A stretch of DNA of 64,000 bases from Helochares maculicollis (lineage: Eukaryota; Arthropoda; Insecta; Coleoptera; Hydrophilidae): NCBI GenBank assembly GCA_033557835.1, contig JAWQRO010000043.1, positions 1-64,000 of the forward strand, in the 5' to 3' direction. The position numbers and the translations under genes were made by a program. Positions 1-12,887 of this stretch are shown here, in pieces. Under the pieces are notes generated by a model. It was not told the origin of the DNA. It saw nothing but the letters and a program-made list of their open reading frames with translations, and did no database searches. Each line of letters begins with the position of its first letter. Position 1 is the stretch's first letter.

Positions 1-826
1 GTCTTCGAGCTCATTCTGGGCGTTTTCCAATCAATGCGTGGTTTAAATTGATCATTTGTTGTCGGCAGTGGACTGTATTAACTGTTTCGCCGGGTTTAAG
101 AAGCCCCACCACACACACACATCATTGTCTTCCTCCCAAAACGATCCGGTTGTATACTCGATGTTGATAATTCTCCTGGCGTTACTCACGACTTCTTTCA
201 TTTGGATTCTTAAAATATATCCATTTTTCATCGCCAGTTCCAGCTCGATGCAAAAAAACCTTTCTTTAGTGGCGCAAATGCAGCTTTTCGCACACCATTT
301 TTTGTCTGTCTATCTGTCGTTCGTGCAGTTTGAGTGGAACCCATTTTCCAACCTTTTGAATCTTCCCCATGGCTCTCAGGCGATCGGAAATGGTTTGTTG
401 ACTGACATTCAACTGTTCCGCCATCAGTTGTTGTATTTGTGTAACGTCTTCGTCCAATAATGCTTGTAATTCGTCGTCTTCAAACTTTTTTGGTCAATTC
501 TTTGTCAATAACATTGAAATCGCCAATTTTGAATCGTTGAAACCAGCGTTCACAAGTCTTTACATTTGGAGCAAGATCGCCGTAGCTCTCTACAAGAATT
601 CGATGACTTCCCGATGCCTTTTTCTTTTGATTAAACAAGAAAATTATTACATGCCGCAAATGCTCACAATTCGAGATTTTTAACACGAAAAAAAAGTATG
701 CTACTAATTCTTAAACAACTAAACGAATATGGCGCTTTGTAGTGGGCTGTCTTGCCAAAGAAATGGCGCTTTGGGTTCCAAAGGTTACTTCAATAGATTT
801 CATGCGCCATCTCTTGGCAACAAAAA
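1..826 (-). mobile_element. Mariner copy (family 1), truncated, enters from the window edge
   Basis: Minus-strand transposase fragments match those of the better copies at 42620 and 60293, including the N-terminal helix-turn-helix segment (MAEQLNVSQQTISDRLRAMGKIQKVGKWVP). The frame is broken. The outer end that should carry the terminal repeat is lost near 826. Confidence 0.8.
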
Positions 827-859
827 GATTAGTCTTATCTATAGTTGAGGCACATCCCT

Positions 860-1665
860 TGCTTGTAGAAGCCAATGGCCTTAAGTGAAAGAAGTCTTGA
901 GTCGTATCAAAAGTTTATGAATGGTGAATTCGACATCGAAGACAATGAACGTAGTGGATGCTCAAAAGTGTAAAAAGTCACAAGATTGGAAGCATTATTA
1001 GATTAAGATTCGTCCACACGAACTTGCACTTACATTTGAACAAAATGGTTCACACCGCTTGAAAGCGTTAGAAATGATTCAAAAATAAAGAATATGACTT
1101 CCATATGAACTGACATCGATTCTTGGCACGAAAAATGTTGCTTGCCAGGCATAAGCTAAACGATTTTCTGTGCAGCATGGCGATCCACTTTGATAATCCA
1201 AAGAGGAAGAAATCCACCTGGCCATGCTTCAATAGCTAAGCCAAATAGTTCTGGACAAAAAATCTTGTTGCGTATTCAGTGTCCTATCTTATGAGTTGGT
1301 CAAAAAACCAAACCATTACTTCGTTTGCGCCAATTAATACTCCAGACACGACAAAACTATGCTCCTGCATGAGATAACGCTTGTCCACATGTTGCGACGT
1401 CAGTCAAAATCGATATGGAAGCGCTCTGGAAGTTTTAACCCACTCGGCGCATTCGCCAAACATTGCTTCTGACTTCTGACTTGTTTGGATCGATGTCACT
1501 TGGCCTATCTGTGCAACACTTCCCATCATACGAAGATACCAAAAATTGGGTTGATTGGAGGATTGACTCAAAAGATGAAGCACTCTTCCGACGCGGTATG
1601 TTGTTAAAAAGATGGGTAAAAGTATCGGCAAGTGATGGACAATGCAACGGCGAAAACTTGTTGGT
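860..1665 (+). pseudogene. Degraded mariner transposase
   Basis: Reading the + strand in shifting frames gives mariner blocks in order: FMNGEFDIEDNERSG, PGHASIAKPN, DNACPHVA, then YEDTKNWVDWRIDSKDEALF and VSASDGQ. Many stops and frameshifts; no function. It lies head to head with the 1-826 copy. Confidence 0.7.
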
Positions 1666-4600
1666 GCTCTTTAATATTCGCATAAACATTTAAGCATCAT
1701 CAATTTTGGTCAAGATTTGATCTATGAAAATGAGTTTCTAGAAAATCATTCAATGGGTTCACAACCGTTAGATAAACAAGCAAAAATTTTGTTTCAGAAG
1801 CATCCAATTGTGGATTGCATTGACGGAATTTGTGTTTGCAATAGGTGACAAAAATGTATTGACTACATTCTTTGATTCTGATCTCATTATATATTACATA
1901 AATGAAAGACTTGATTTTTAATTCTTTTTGTTACTAAAACACGATCCAATTGCTTATTTTCTAAGATATTATGATATATTTTCATTCTTCTGCGTTGACA
2001 TAATTTCTCTTCAGCGCATCCATTGATGACATCAAAGACATGCAAAGATTTTAAAAGTTTTTATATATGTAATGCCGTCATTATGATAAGTCAAATCTAT
2101 TAAAAAATAGATAAATAGAGGTGCAAGTCTAGGCAAAACGATCCTTAAACTAGTACGAGTAGAGCATTCACACGTTTATCGAAATTATTCAATGGTCAGC
2201 CGTAGTGCAAATCAGGTCGCAATTACTTCTCGATGGTGATGGCGGTCTTCCTCAGCCAACCGGCGAGGCCACAGCCGTTGCCGGCCGTACATACAAACTG
2301 AAAACTAGGCGTTGACCTACACAGAAGAAGACAGCAAAAGAACTCAATCAAAGGTGGTTTCTTTTCATCTTCATTTTAATAATGAATAGTTTCCCTTTTC
2401 GTTCAAGTCAATAATGCAGAGGCGGTCCTCTATCCCGTTAGCAAAAGGCAGGTAGCTGAAACCTTAGATTCTTGTCGAGCAGTTCACGTCTAGCTTGGTT
2501 AAGTTGCAAACGTTGCTTACAGCTCTGTAAACAAGGTTCTTGTGTCGCCCAAATTATACAATAGATATGCCCTTTGGGCACTTTTAATCCAATGCCTGAA
2601 TGGCGAGAGGATATAGGAGAATTCGGAAATGAAACAATCTTCGGGTATAAGGGCGCCCTCGTTAAATTGCGGAGTACCGTTACCCAACCCGTTTCTTCTT
2701 TACAAATTAAAAAACGTTTAGGGCTCGCCGTTTAAAATCGTATTAATTCGGCTGTGGAGATAATTAAAGATCTTTTTTTCACCCTACTTTTATGATGCGA
2801 CCATAGGATCGTCATGAATAGGGATTTAAGACTGGAGAGTAACTACAAACTCTGCAATGGTTTATACCTACAAGATATGAGACAATAAAGACGTCATTCG
2901 CAAGGCTGGGCCTACGGAAAAGATCAATACTCGAAAGTATCTATAATTCAAAACACCTTAATCTAACGAAACTATATTGTAGAAGTCTTGCAATAGAGAA
3001 GAACTAATACTGGCAAGGCTGGATATGAAGACAGTGATATCAATATAGCGTAAAAAATGATACACTAAAGACAAAGCTAACATTAAGCTGGGTGTGGAAA
3101 AGCTGAGATGTGAGCAACTCGTAATACTTAAACATTTCAAAAAAGATGAAGAAAGAACGAAGAAAACTCGCCAAGACCTCATAAGCGGGCATATAATCAA
3201 ACTTCTACATAGTTTTTTTCTACCGTCCACTTTGCTTTAAGATTAGTAGGACACTAGGTTAAGTTCAACGACCTTCTAGAAGAACCCAGCGAGCTTCTTT
3301 ATGCTTCCAAAGTTGCCGATTGGAGCTGCTCTGCCCATTGTGATGCAAATTACAACCAATTTGCAACCCCGAACATACTCTTAGTATTACTGCGGAAATT
3401 GCACCTAAATTGAAGAGTGACCATGGCATTTAAAGCAAATTCTTCAATCTATTCAAGAAGAAATAGACGGAGCGTGCGAGAGAGAAAGAAGATAGGAAGT
3501 GCTTAGAGCCGATTATGTGAGTGAGAACGGTAGACATAACGGGGATATCAACATTGAGATCAGCGGTTCAACGTCCGACCTAGTGAGATCCACGAGTCTC
3601 ACATACCTTGTCTTTGCTTCAAGTCAAGTGTATTTTATTGGTCGAATACCAAACAATAAGAGGTGAATAATAATAGAGGAGTGATAACATTCATTTCGGG
3701 AATTCGCGGCTTTTGCTGGAGCGAGGCGAACCCACAACCAACGCAACTCCGAGTTCAACGTCCGACATAGTGACGCTTTACCCCTTTCCAGCTCCTACCC
3801 CTAGCTGCGTGTCTGCACTGGGACACCGGATCTCCTCACTTTTGCTTTTTCCACCCCCAAAAACTGCATCCGGGATATCGAAACAAATTGAATTTGCAAT
3901 CCCAGCTACTATGGCACCCCTGGAGAGGATGCAAGGCCCCATCAGACTCTCAGCAAACCAAAAAACTAACTTCTTTTGAGTTGTCTTCTAAGGGGTTAAC
4001 ATGGGGATTTCCACTCCTTCCAAAGAGGCTCTACTATTCGGGAGTTGTGTGCACTTGAAGTTACGAGAATCGATCGAGTTAGCTGGTTATTCTGTCCTAC
4101 CCCTCTCTCCCCCTTTTGCGTGACGGTTACCATGGAAAGTGTTGTCCCAGGTCATGCGAGGTCAAACCCGGACCTTTCGTAAGGAAGCACATCCTGGGAA
4201 AGGATAAAAGTTGCATAGGAAACGCAAGACGCCCACCTACTACCATTGGTACAAAAAAATCGTTTTTATTATTGAGAAGATGACAAAAGGGGTGGCTAAT
4301 TCCCTTTCGTAGCAAAGTGCACAGGGCTAGAGTTCCCCCTTGTTATGAATGGAGGGCGATTCTCCTGATGAATGAACAAGCTGCAAAAAGGGCATATTAT
4401 TGAAGCTGTTCATTTCGGTTTTGTATTCCAATTAACCTCAAGCAATTTGTACCCCCTTATGAAAATCGTTCGCTTTTTCCACCGACTATAGAACTGTAAA
4501 TATTGAGAATTTTCCTCTTTCCAGGATTTGCGTAGTGCGGCCCGGATGAGTTCCCGGACTCCTCCGGATTGCACGGAGTTGTGGCACGAGTTCGTTGAAC

Positions 4601-5037
4601 CCTGTATCGATTTTGAATAATTTCACTTTTATTTTGTTTTGAAACTAACTTGCCTATTCAATTACAGCAGATAACTGCCACCACTGAATGTAATCCCAAA
4701 ATTGGAACTATTGTGACAATAGACAAATGCCAATTTTTATTTAGTTTAAACTAATAGAAATACGTGTTTTCCAATTTTTAACACTTTTTCATGTATAATA
4801 GATTTTTTTACAGCATTTAAAGTTAAAATTAGAGGGGTATATCAATTCTCCTAAACTGCTAAAGTATCCCTCGTTCATCGCAGGATTGTAGATTCAGCTT
4901 TTCATCTACTTTTACGTGAAATATTTAAATATTATTTTTATCTAGTACAAAACCATACCAGGTATATAATTAGAAATTGCGGATTTCAGACATCTGCAGC
5001 AATACAGTTTGGGATACAATAATTTGTTTGCGGTCGC
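1666..5037. other. No gene recognised
   Basis: AT-rich DNA with somewhat G+C-richer islands near 2.2 and 3.7-4.2 kb. Several short ORFs lack conserved motifs or codon bias. Possibly old repeats, none identified. Confidence 0.4.
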
Positions 5038-5256
5038 AGTTGGCGATGTAATGGAAGCGCTCAGCTGTCTCATGCGGCTTACTCACCAGACTTGGCTCCT
5101 TCGGATTACCACTTGTTTGGACCCGTAGGTCACGCACGTGCTGAGCAAAGCTTTGGTTCCTATGAAGATGTCTCGATGAATAATATGAATATTGCTACGT
5201 GGTATTCACAAAATACCCGAAAGATGGGAAGAATGTACCAAAAGCGATGAAACATG
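5038..5256 (+). pseudogene. Mariner 3' transposase fragment
   Basis: Encodes AYSPDLAPSDYHLFGP and GHARAEQSFGSYEDVS in frame pieces, the C-terminal part of a mariner transposase including the third catalytic Asp. The rest of the element is missing. Confidence 0.65.
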
Positions 5257-5814
5257 CCTTTTGCTTTTAAAATCCACGTTTCATACCTCTTCAAACTCTG
5301 CCTTTTACTTTAAAAAATATAAGCTTAACAAAGTCTGAGTAGCTAATTTAAAACAATGCCTCTCTTGTTTCAACGTTGGTCATTTGTAAAAATTATACTT
5401 CTTTAATTCGAAGTACACATCATATAATTATCTATATATTTCCTATTACATCTTTATATTTCTTATATTTGCAGGATATCGCCTGAAAAGAGACAGTGGA
5501 GGAAGAGATAGGTATGTAATCAATTTATTTCTACCTAACCAATCTGAGCAACTTTAAAGTGTTCAACATGTCTTTGCCCTAATATATCGTAAGGTTTTAT
5601 TTACTACCTGTCAACCTTCTTCAAACTATTTTTTCTGCTGCAATAAAATTTCAATCGGGTAAGACAATCAATTCCATACACTGTTAAATGGAGCCATAAA
5701 ACTAAAACCCTTTTCATCAAATTTTGCTTTCTTTCTATTTGAGGTAAAAGTTAGCCCACCGGAAATACGTATTGTTCCTAAGAAGTTTTGTCATGGCTAT
5801 TCAATGAAAATCTG

Positions 5815-5972
5815 TTTTTCATTGTTTTCTTGGATTTTTTGCAACACATCAGTTTTTAAAAGAAGAAACTTTGTTACAGAAAGAGTCCCAATTTCCCAGA
5901 ATATTCTTGTTCTGTTGTTTAGTTATAGATTCGGTAAAACTTGAGATAAGGTCAAAACTTCATCGACAGAAC
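5815..5972. repeat. Short interspersed repeat, copy 1
   Basis: Shares a block with 8872-8999: common runs include gaagaaactttgttacag, attcggtaaaacttgagata and aaaacttcatcgaca. This copy has about 20 extra bases in the middle. Confidence 0.6.
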
Positions 5973-6269
5973 GTTCTTAATAACGAGAAATTAATAATCT
6001 TTCAAACTAAAAAAAAAGACGTTTAAACGTAACGACTTTTATCCAGAGGACTGTTATTGCCTTCTTTTGTCGAATTTTTTTCACAACTATTTCGCATCAA
6101 CGTGGCTGGATTTGATGCATCGTTTAATTTGCTCCTGCAATAATGAGTGGACTAGTGGCAACCGTCGTGGAAACAGACTTATTGGAGCTACGTATTAACT
6201 ACATCAAAATTCTCCAATTTCGGCAGAAATAGGTGCGTTATCATATAGCAGTATTGGGCATCAGTAACA

Positions 6270-6600
6270 GGCATTACATGGCCAACATCATTTGGAAAAT
6301 AGTCTGGCCCAAAGATGCTTTCAGCCTGAAATCCTTAACAAGCAGTGACACGCTGTGAAAGAATTTGTTTTTTGACAATTGCATACGGGTTCTCCGCCTC
6401 CCAAACAAAGCCATATTAACAAAGTCATCAAGTTGAAAAGGTGCTTCATTGCTTAGGATGATTTTGCCCAAAATGCACTTATTGTTTTTCAATAACCTAT
6501 TCAACAAGCTTTGCTCTGCATGCTCTGCAAGACCATCAGGCATCAGTTGTTGTCTTCATAAACTTTTGTAAGCAAATTATTCTTTTGTGCCTGTATTCTG
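6270..6600 (-). pseudogene. Tc1/mariner-superfamily transposase remnant
   Basis: Minus-strand reading LSNEAPFQLDDFVNMALFG resembles the SDEAHFHLDGYVNKQN block of an insect transposase family distinct from the D34D mariners here. Only this core is recognisable. Confidence 0.45.
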
Positions 6601-8669
6601 TGGACAGCTTCTTAAAATTTGCAATCTTTGTCTTGAATACCAAATTGATTGAATTTTTCCGCGCTACTTCGATATGGACAATTCAATGGCTTGTTTCACA
6701 GTACCCCAGAATTTTAAATTAAACTCTTTACAATTAACAAAGTTAAAACATTATTCGAAATAGATTTATTATTTTTAAGATATTTTTCAATGTTGAAGAT
6801 ACCTTCAAGTTATTAAAAATCTAGTTTGGGTATTCAGATTAAAATTTCTAATTTCCGTGCCCTACAGCGGATGGTAATACAAAGTTATGACAATGTATTA
6901 ATTCAATTTTACTCATTGCAAATTAACATTATGTAGCAATATAGCGCCAATTTTGACACCCAAATTAAACAGACTGTTTATGATTGTTGAGTATATGAAT
7001 TCTTAGGGTTAAGTGTCTAGCTACAAATAATATGTGAGCATGATTTATTTCTGGATTTTATTAAAAACGGAGAAGAAAATATAGATGAGATTATAGTTAG
7101 CTGTTTTTCTATACCGATATACAATAATCATTAAGTCAATCACTGTTAAATATCACTCACAGCATGTCTTTATTTCCGCCTTATTGTCACTTGACATTCT
7201 TCTGTTTTGCAAATATTTTAAGTTACTTCTAAGTAGAGAACCAAAAACTTTGTAGTAAGCAGGTGGTCATTGGAATTGTCATTAGTTTAGTTTCCAACCA
7301 TTTCAAAAAGGTTTGTAAATGTAGGCTTCTTATACACAAGAGATGCGGGATAAGAATTAGCACTGTAGAAGAAAGACGACGGTGCCAAATTCTATTGTAC
7401 CAAGTCAAATAGGTGTGAAGTATTGTTTCTGATTGTGAATCTAATTTGTTTCTACTATCAACAGTCTGTTAAAATGCCCATGCAAATCGGTGCTAATAGC
7501 AAATATTTGCTTTTATAACTGTGTTGTTTGGTAATTTCAGTGAAACATTCCAAAATTTGGCGAGAGTTCCCAATCAGATTCATTCATTTGTACTGTCTCT
7601 AAACAAGGATACAACCATTCCCAACTGATATAATAGATGTCCATTCCTCACGTCAGTGAGATGCGTTTCTTGGGTGTAATTTTCTTCTTATTTAGAAGGC
7701 GGACACCACTAAAAATTTGTGTTAAATTGACAACATTTTGTAGTATAGTAACAGAATATAAAAATATTGCACTAGGCTCTTCGGCAAAAGGCATTTGGAT
7801 GAATTTTATTGATATTTACTTAATGCATTAAAGAAGTGAAAAATTGCTTCTAGATTTGAAGTCGAAAAATGAGAATTCGAACAAGGGTTTTTAAATAATT
7901 AATTCATTAGATTGTTTACTAAGCATAGATTGGCGGGCTTCAATGTGAAGTAAAAACAAAACTAACAGCAAAACTAGTATTTCATACTAGTTAGCTACTC
8001 AAAAATGGTTACAAAATCGTCGGACAAGATTGATTTTGTTGTTGGAGAATATGCATCTGCAACTTCTAGCTAAATGTACTGAATTAAACTTTAAAGTGTC
8101 GTTTATTTCATAGATTAGAATTTGTTAAAGGAGTTATACAAAAATCTGAGTGAAAAATTTTGAGTTTCTGCTGAAATTATTCTCAATTTGCGGCTGATTC
8201 ACATTTGACTGGGCTGAAATTCTACAAGAAATCGCCAGTTTTTCCAAGTTTTAAGGTTCCTAGAATGAAAATTGGGGGATCTTACTGCAAATACGACAAA
8301 TTAATAACTATACATACTTTTCCAAAGGCTATCTACTGATATACTCTTCTTGTACTGAGTTCCGGAAGATGTCGTAACACAAATTAAAGACTAATTAACT
8401 GATTCAATTGCGTTGAATTGTCAAAGCAAAATAAAATGATCGCGCATAATATACATAATACACCCGAACACTCAAAATGAGACTGATCATGTCACCAAGT
8501 TGGATCATTCTTACTTATTACTTCCATATAATACACCAATTAAATGGACGACGTTGCTTAGCAAAACCCATGGATTCTCACCTTTAAATGGTATTATTTA
8601 ATTTATAAATCTAATTTCAGTGTTATGATTAAACTTTTGTTATAAATTATCTTGTAAAAGAAAAATTTT
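6601..8669. other. No gene recognised
   Basis: Very AT-rich sequence with no ORF over 65 codons and no motif I recognise. Confidence 0.4.
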
Positions 8670-9799
8670 AAACTTTCATGAGAAATACGGAATTATTTAC
8701 TAACAATGGTAGAACATCTTTTAATCAAAGTATTGGCCCTCGCTTTTTACACCTTTTTTCCATCACTCGGGCAGTGTATGGATGCCATTTCAACAAAAGT
8801 TTCAACTTTCATTGATACCCATTCATCGAGCCATTTTTGTACATCCTCGAAAGTCTTGAAATATTGCTCAGCCATTTTCTTTAATTTTTTGTTACTCATC
8901 AGTTTTCAAATGAAGAAACTTTGTTACAGAAAGAGTCCAGTTCTGTTGTTTAATTATCGATTCGGTAAAACTTGAGATAATGCCAAAACTTCATCGACAC
9001 TTTCATTGATACCTAACCAGTGCGAGTCCCATCGATGAGAATAGGTGACAATCAGAAGGCGCCAGGTCTGGATAATACGGCGGGTGGGGTAGGAGTTCCC
9101 AAGCGAAGAAATCGTTTCTTTGACCGCTTCGGCTGAAAGTGCAGGAGCGTTGTCATGCTGCAGAATGACTTTGCCGTGTCTTCGAGCCCGTTCTGGGCTA
9201 TTTTCGATCAATGCTTGGTTTAAATTGATCAATTGTTATCACTAGCGGACGATATTAACTATTTAGCTGGGTTTGAGAAGCCCTTCTGATTCCACCATAC
9301 ACATCATTGTCTTCCTCCCAAAACCATCCGGTTTTGTACTCGATGTTGATGGTTGTCCTGGCGTTACCCACGATTTCTTACGTTTGGGATTCTCAAAATA
9401 TATTCATTTTTCAACGCCAGTTACAGCTCGATGCAAAAACCCTTTCTTCTCTGGCATAAATGCAGCATTTCGTACACAGTTTTTCGTCTTTCAATTTGTC
9501 GTTCGTTCAGTTTGTGTGGACCCCATTTTCCAACCTTTTGAATCTTCCCCAGGGCTCTCAGGCGATCGGAAATGACTTGCCGAGTGACATTCAACTGCTT
9601 CGCCATCATTTGTTGTGTTTGTGTATCGTCTTCGTCCAATAATGCTTGTAATTTGTCGTCTTCAAACTTTTTTGGTCAATTTTCACGTTCTTTGTCAATA
9701 ACATTGAAGTCGCCACTTTTGAGACGAATTCAGAAACAAGTCTTGAGAGTTGGCGCCATCTCTTGACAATAAAACGACATCTTAAATTTGCGCACCTGG
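8670..9799 (-). mobile_element. Mariner copy (family 1) interrupted by a short repeat
   Basis: The right end keeps the terminal repeat of the family (complement CCAGGTGCGCAAATTTAAGA) followed by TA at 9800-9801. Minus-strand transposase pieces include MAKQLNVTRQVISDRLRALGK, HDNAPALSAEAVKE and MINLNQALIENSPERARRHGK. The left terminal repeat is eroded. An unrelated repeat (8872-8999) splits it. Confidence 0.8.
8872..8999. repeat. Short interspersed repeat, copy 2, inside a mariner
   Basis: Homologous to 5815-5972. It interrupts mariner homology between the C-terminal transposase segment and the catalytic segment, so it arrived after the mariner. Confidence 0.6.
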
Positions 9800-10069
9800 T
9801 ATGCCTCAACATGTTTGTGATTGCTTAGTGAAAAGCCAACTTATGCAGCTCATCTAACATTTACAACAATCAATTTATGTTAAAAACAATTAACTTCTTA
9901 GGGCGACCATTTTGGATAAAACGACATCGTCATTAGTCAACAGAATCTACTGGCTCATTTTGACGCGTATATAATTCTACTGAAAATATGTTTGCTTATC
10001 TTTCTCCACTATAACTACTCAAATTGTTTAAAAATTGACGAGGAATTTTCTATACAGTATGAGCCTGAA

Positions 10070-10810
10070 AGTTTTCGTTGACTTAGCTGAAAATGAATCC
10101 ATTAAAGAGATACTTTATTCACATAATGTGGCTTCAAGGCCACACATACTTGGAAAAATTGGCAATTACTATGAACCTTATTTTTGAACCAAGTGTATTG
10201 TAGCTTATTTCAGGTTGAACACGTGATAAACACTCCACAGGACTGATACAAAAATATGAGTAAGAAGTTTTTAATGTAAATAGAAATCATAAGTATTTCA
10301 TAGATATACCAAAACTAAACATTTGCCACTCAATATCGCTTGATTGGGCTGCAACTCAACAGAAGATTGATTTATTGGAAAAGCGTTAGCAATAGTACGA
10401 TACAAAAATTTCATTCTGTCTGTAAGTTTCGTTGACTTTGCTGAAAATGAAACCATTACTTTATTCACATGATGTGGCTTCAAGGCCGCACACTTGGAAA
10501 AGTTGACAATTACTATAAATTGCACTGTTGAACCTAGTATTGTAGCATATTTCAAGCTGGATACGTGATAAACACTCCCCAGGACTAATACAAAAATATG
10601 AGTAAGAAGTTTTCATTGTAAATAGAAATCATAAGTATTTCATAGATATACTAAAACTTAGCCTAAACATGCGATTTCTAATTTTTGGGGAAAGAATGAT
10701 CCAATTTGCCACTCAAAATCGCTTGATTGGGCTGCAACTCAACAGGAGATTAATTTATTGGGAAAACGTTAGCAATAATACGAAACAAAAATTTCATTCT
10801 CTTTATCACA
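10070..10810. repeat. Tandem duplication, two units of about 340-385 bp
   Basis: Blocks repeat in order: gttttcgttgactt / gtttcgttgactt (10071, 10430), tgagtaagaagttt (10257, 10598), cgcttgattgggctgcaact (10337, 10721). The second unit has about 45 extra bases before the last block. Confidence 0.75.
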
Positions 10811-11031
10811 AATTTTCAGAGGTCAAAAGAAATGATTGCGTCAGCGTTTATCCTTTTTGTTTGTCCGCAGGGGGTCGCTGGAGAAAATATTGCAATGCCT
10901 ATATGTATTTTTTTTGCATTAATATCCCAAAAATCGCATATATGAGACAAATCGTTTTAAATATTGTACAACACGTTTTAGAAGGATTTAATTTCGGGAA
11001 ACTGACGAGTTGGGAAACGATCGAACTTGAA

Positions 11032-11051
11032 GCAGTGCACTAGTGCACTGC
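11032..11051. repeat. 20-bp perfect palindrome
   Basis: GCAGTGCACTAGTGCACTGC is its own reverse complement. It borders a CpG-richer stretch (11055-11260) that ends near a possible donor AAAAG|gtgcgt at 11346, which may mark an alternative upstream promoter. Confidence 0.5.
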
Positions 11052-12379
11052 AATTCGGCGCACCGAGTCCCTACTCTACCTACACTAGAGGACTGTTTGT
11101 TAGGCTAGGTCAGCGTCGAGACGGCTTTGCACTGCCAGTGTGCCTAAAAATCGCGTCGCCGATGCATTTCCTCATGAAACTCGCGCGCTCTCGTCACAGG
11201 CACTTCCCGTCACAGCCTACTCGAAACGCTCGTGCGTGAACTTGCCGTTGTTAACTGCGCGTTTTCTTTTGTTTAAGAACATTTTTTCCACCTAGTGCGT
11301 GTCGGTAAATCCTTTTCTGACCACTCAAAGGACTACGAAAGAAAAGGTGCGTCGACATCAGCAGGATTATGAAAAGAGGAGGGGATGAAAGAACTGTTGA
11401 ATAATAAATACGCACGCACCAGCCACTATTTTGCGTAAAATACTTTCATTCAGCCTTTATTGTCTCATATTTAAAAGTAGAGACTACTTTAACCAACCAG
11501 GATTGAAAGAGCTTTGAAAGAACTGCACTATAAGACGTTGTGACTCTGGGACCGCCTGGATCTAAGACAACCTGACCCAAAGGAAGTATTTCGAGGCCAC
11601 TTTCCAGAGTGTTCCTTATTTCTACATTTTTCCTGAAACATCATCTTAAGTCTTCTTTCGGATATCTCCTTGAGACAAATTTCCCAAAGGAGTTTCTCAC
11701 AATTTTTGGCTGAACATCACACAAAATCTTTCTCCAGAATATTTCTGCAGGACAGCTCACGTGGACATTCTCATGAGCACTTAATCAGTTCATTTCTCCA
11801 CGGAACAGCGAGACACTTCCCCAAACCGATTCACCTGTTCATTTCTCAAAGGCGTTCCTGGAGAACAAATCTCCAGAAGCTGAGACAAAATTCCTAGGGG
11901 CAAGGTTCCTCCAAGACAGCATTTACAAACCTTGCTCAAAAGCAACTAAGGCAGCCGAAGAGCCTAAGAAAGGATATAGCAAGCCCGTTGCTTTACATTA
12001 TAAGCAAACCTTTGGTGTAATGAATTGATAACCTAACAAATCAAGAGACGCATTCCAAACACATTAATTGAATTCTTATCTGAGATCGCAGAGTATGTAA
12101 CATTACGTAAGGTTATGCCCCTGAAATTGGCATGTGCAAATGCAACGAAAATCCGTATCGCCCGTGAGAAGCTAAAACTGCACATTAGGCGCCTGCCTTA
12201 ATCAAACACCAGATTGACCTCAAACTATCTGAATTATAATACAAATACTCGGAAGAATTCGCAGTGACAAAAGAAATATGTGCAAGTCAATGAAAATAAT
12301 GTCAATTGAGTTAGTGATAATGAATCTTATATTGATTTATCTAAAAATAGTCTCTAGTTGCACATAATTTCACTCTCAA

Positions 12380-12887
12380 CTGGACGTACGTCAACAATTT
12401 AAACTTAAACTTGAATCGGCGACAGAGATTTTTGGGAAGGCCGAACGAAAGTCCTCATCGGTAAAGTAAATCCACCGGAAAAAATCGTAAGGAAACCCGA
12501 GAGTTCGAACCGTTTGAAGAAAATCGTATTTACAGCGTTCAATACCATCAAAAGTGAAAATTCAAGATGGCGGCTGCTCCGTTTCCGTCGAATTTTCACA
12601 CAAAACAACGCCCAGAACCGAAGTTATTTTAAAACATCCGACTTATTTCAAGGTAACAATTCAATCTTTTAACAGGGCCGAGCGTTTAGCTTTTCGAAAA
12701 AACCGCCCCTTTACCCTTCTTCGGCCATCTTGTCGCCCGTGGAAAATTTCAGTTGCTTCAACTTTGACCTTTTAGAGGAAGCCTTGCCAAAATTTTCGGC
12801 TTTTAGGCCAGTTTTCACCTGGATTGTGGCGAAAACCGCAAGTAGGCGAGGAGCGGTTGTGGGGAGGGCTCGACTTGCCCCAAAAAG
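12380..12887 (+). promoter_or_regulatory. Blimp-1: Probable Blimp-1 promoter and non-coding first exon
   Basis: This stretch is far richer in G+C and CpG than its surroundings and ends at a good donor (AAAAAG|gtaggt, 12888). It contains a perfect YY1/Pho-type motif AAGATGGCGGC (12564-12574) and a second, inverted one (GGCCATCTTG, 12723-12732). A short upstream ORF runs 12567-12632 (21 codons). The transcription start is not determined. The link to Blimp-1 is inferred from strand, position and lack of any other gene before 17652. Confidence 0.45.

Noticed and set aside
56..460. 134-codon ORF on the + strand
   Set aside because: It is the antisense of a decayed mariner transposase, with no homology of its own.
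3713..3979. 88-codon Pro/Ser-rich ORF
   Set aside because: No domain, no splice-supported extension and no recognisable family; composition follows the local G+C-rich stretch.
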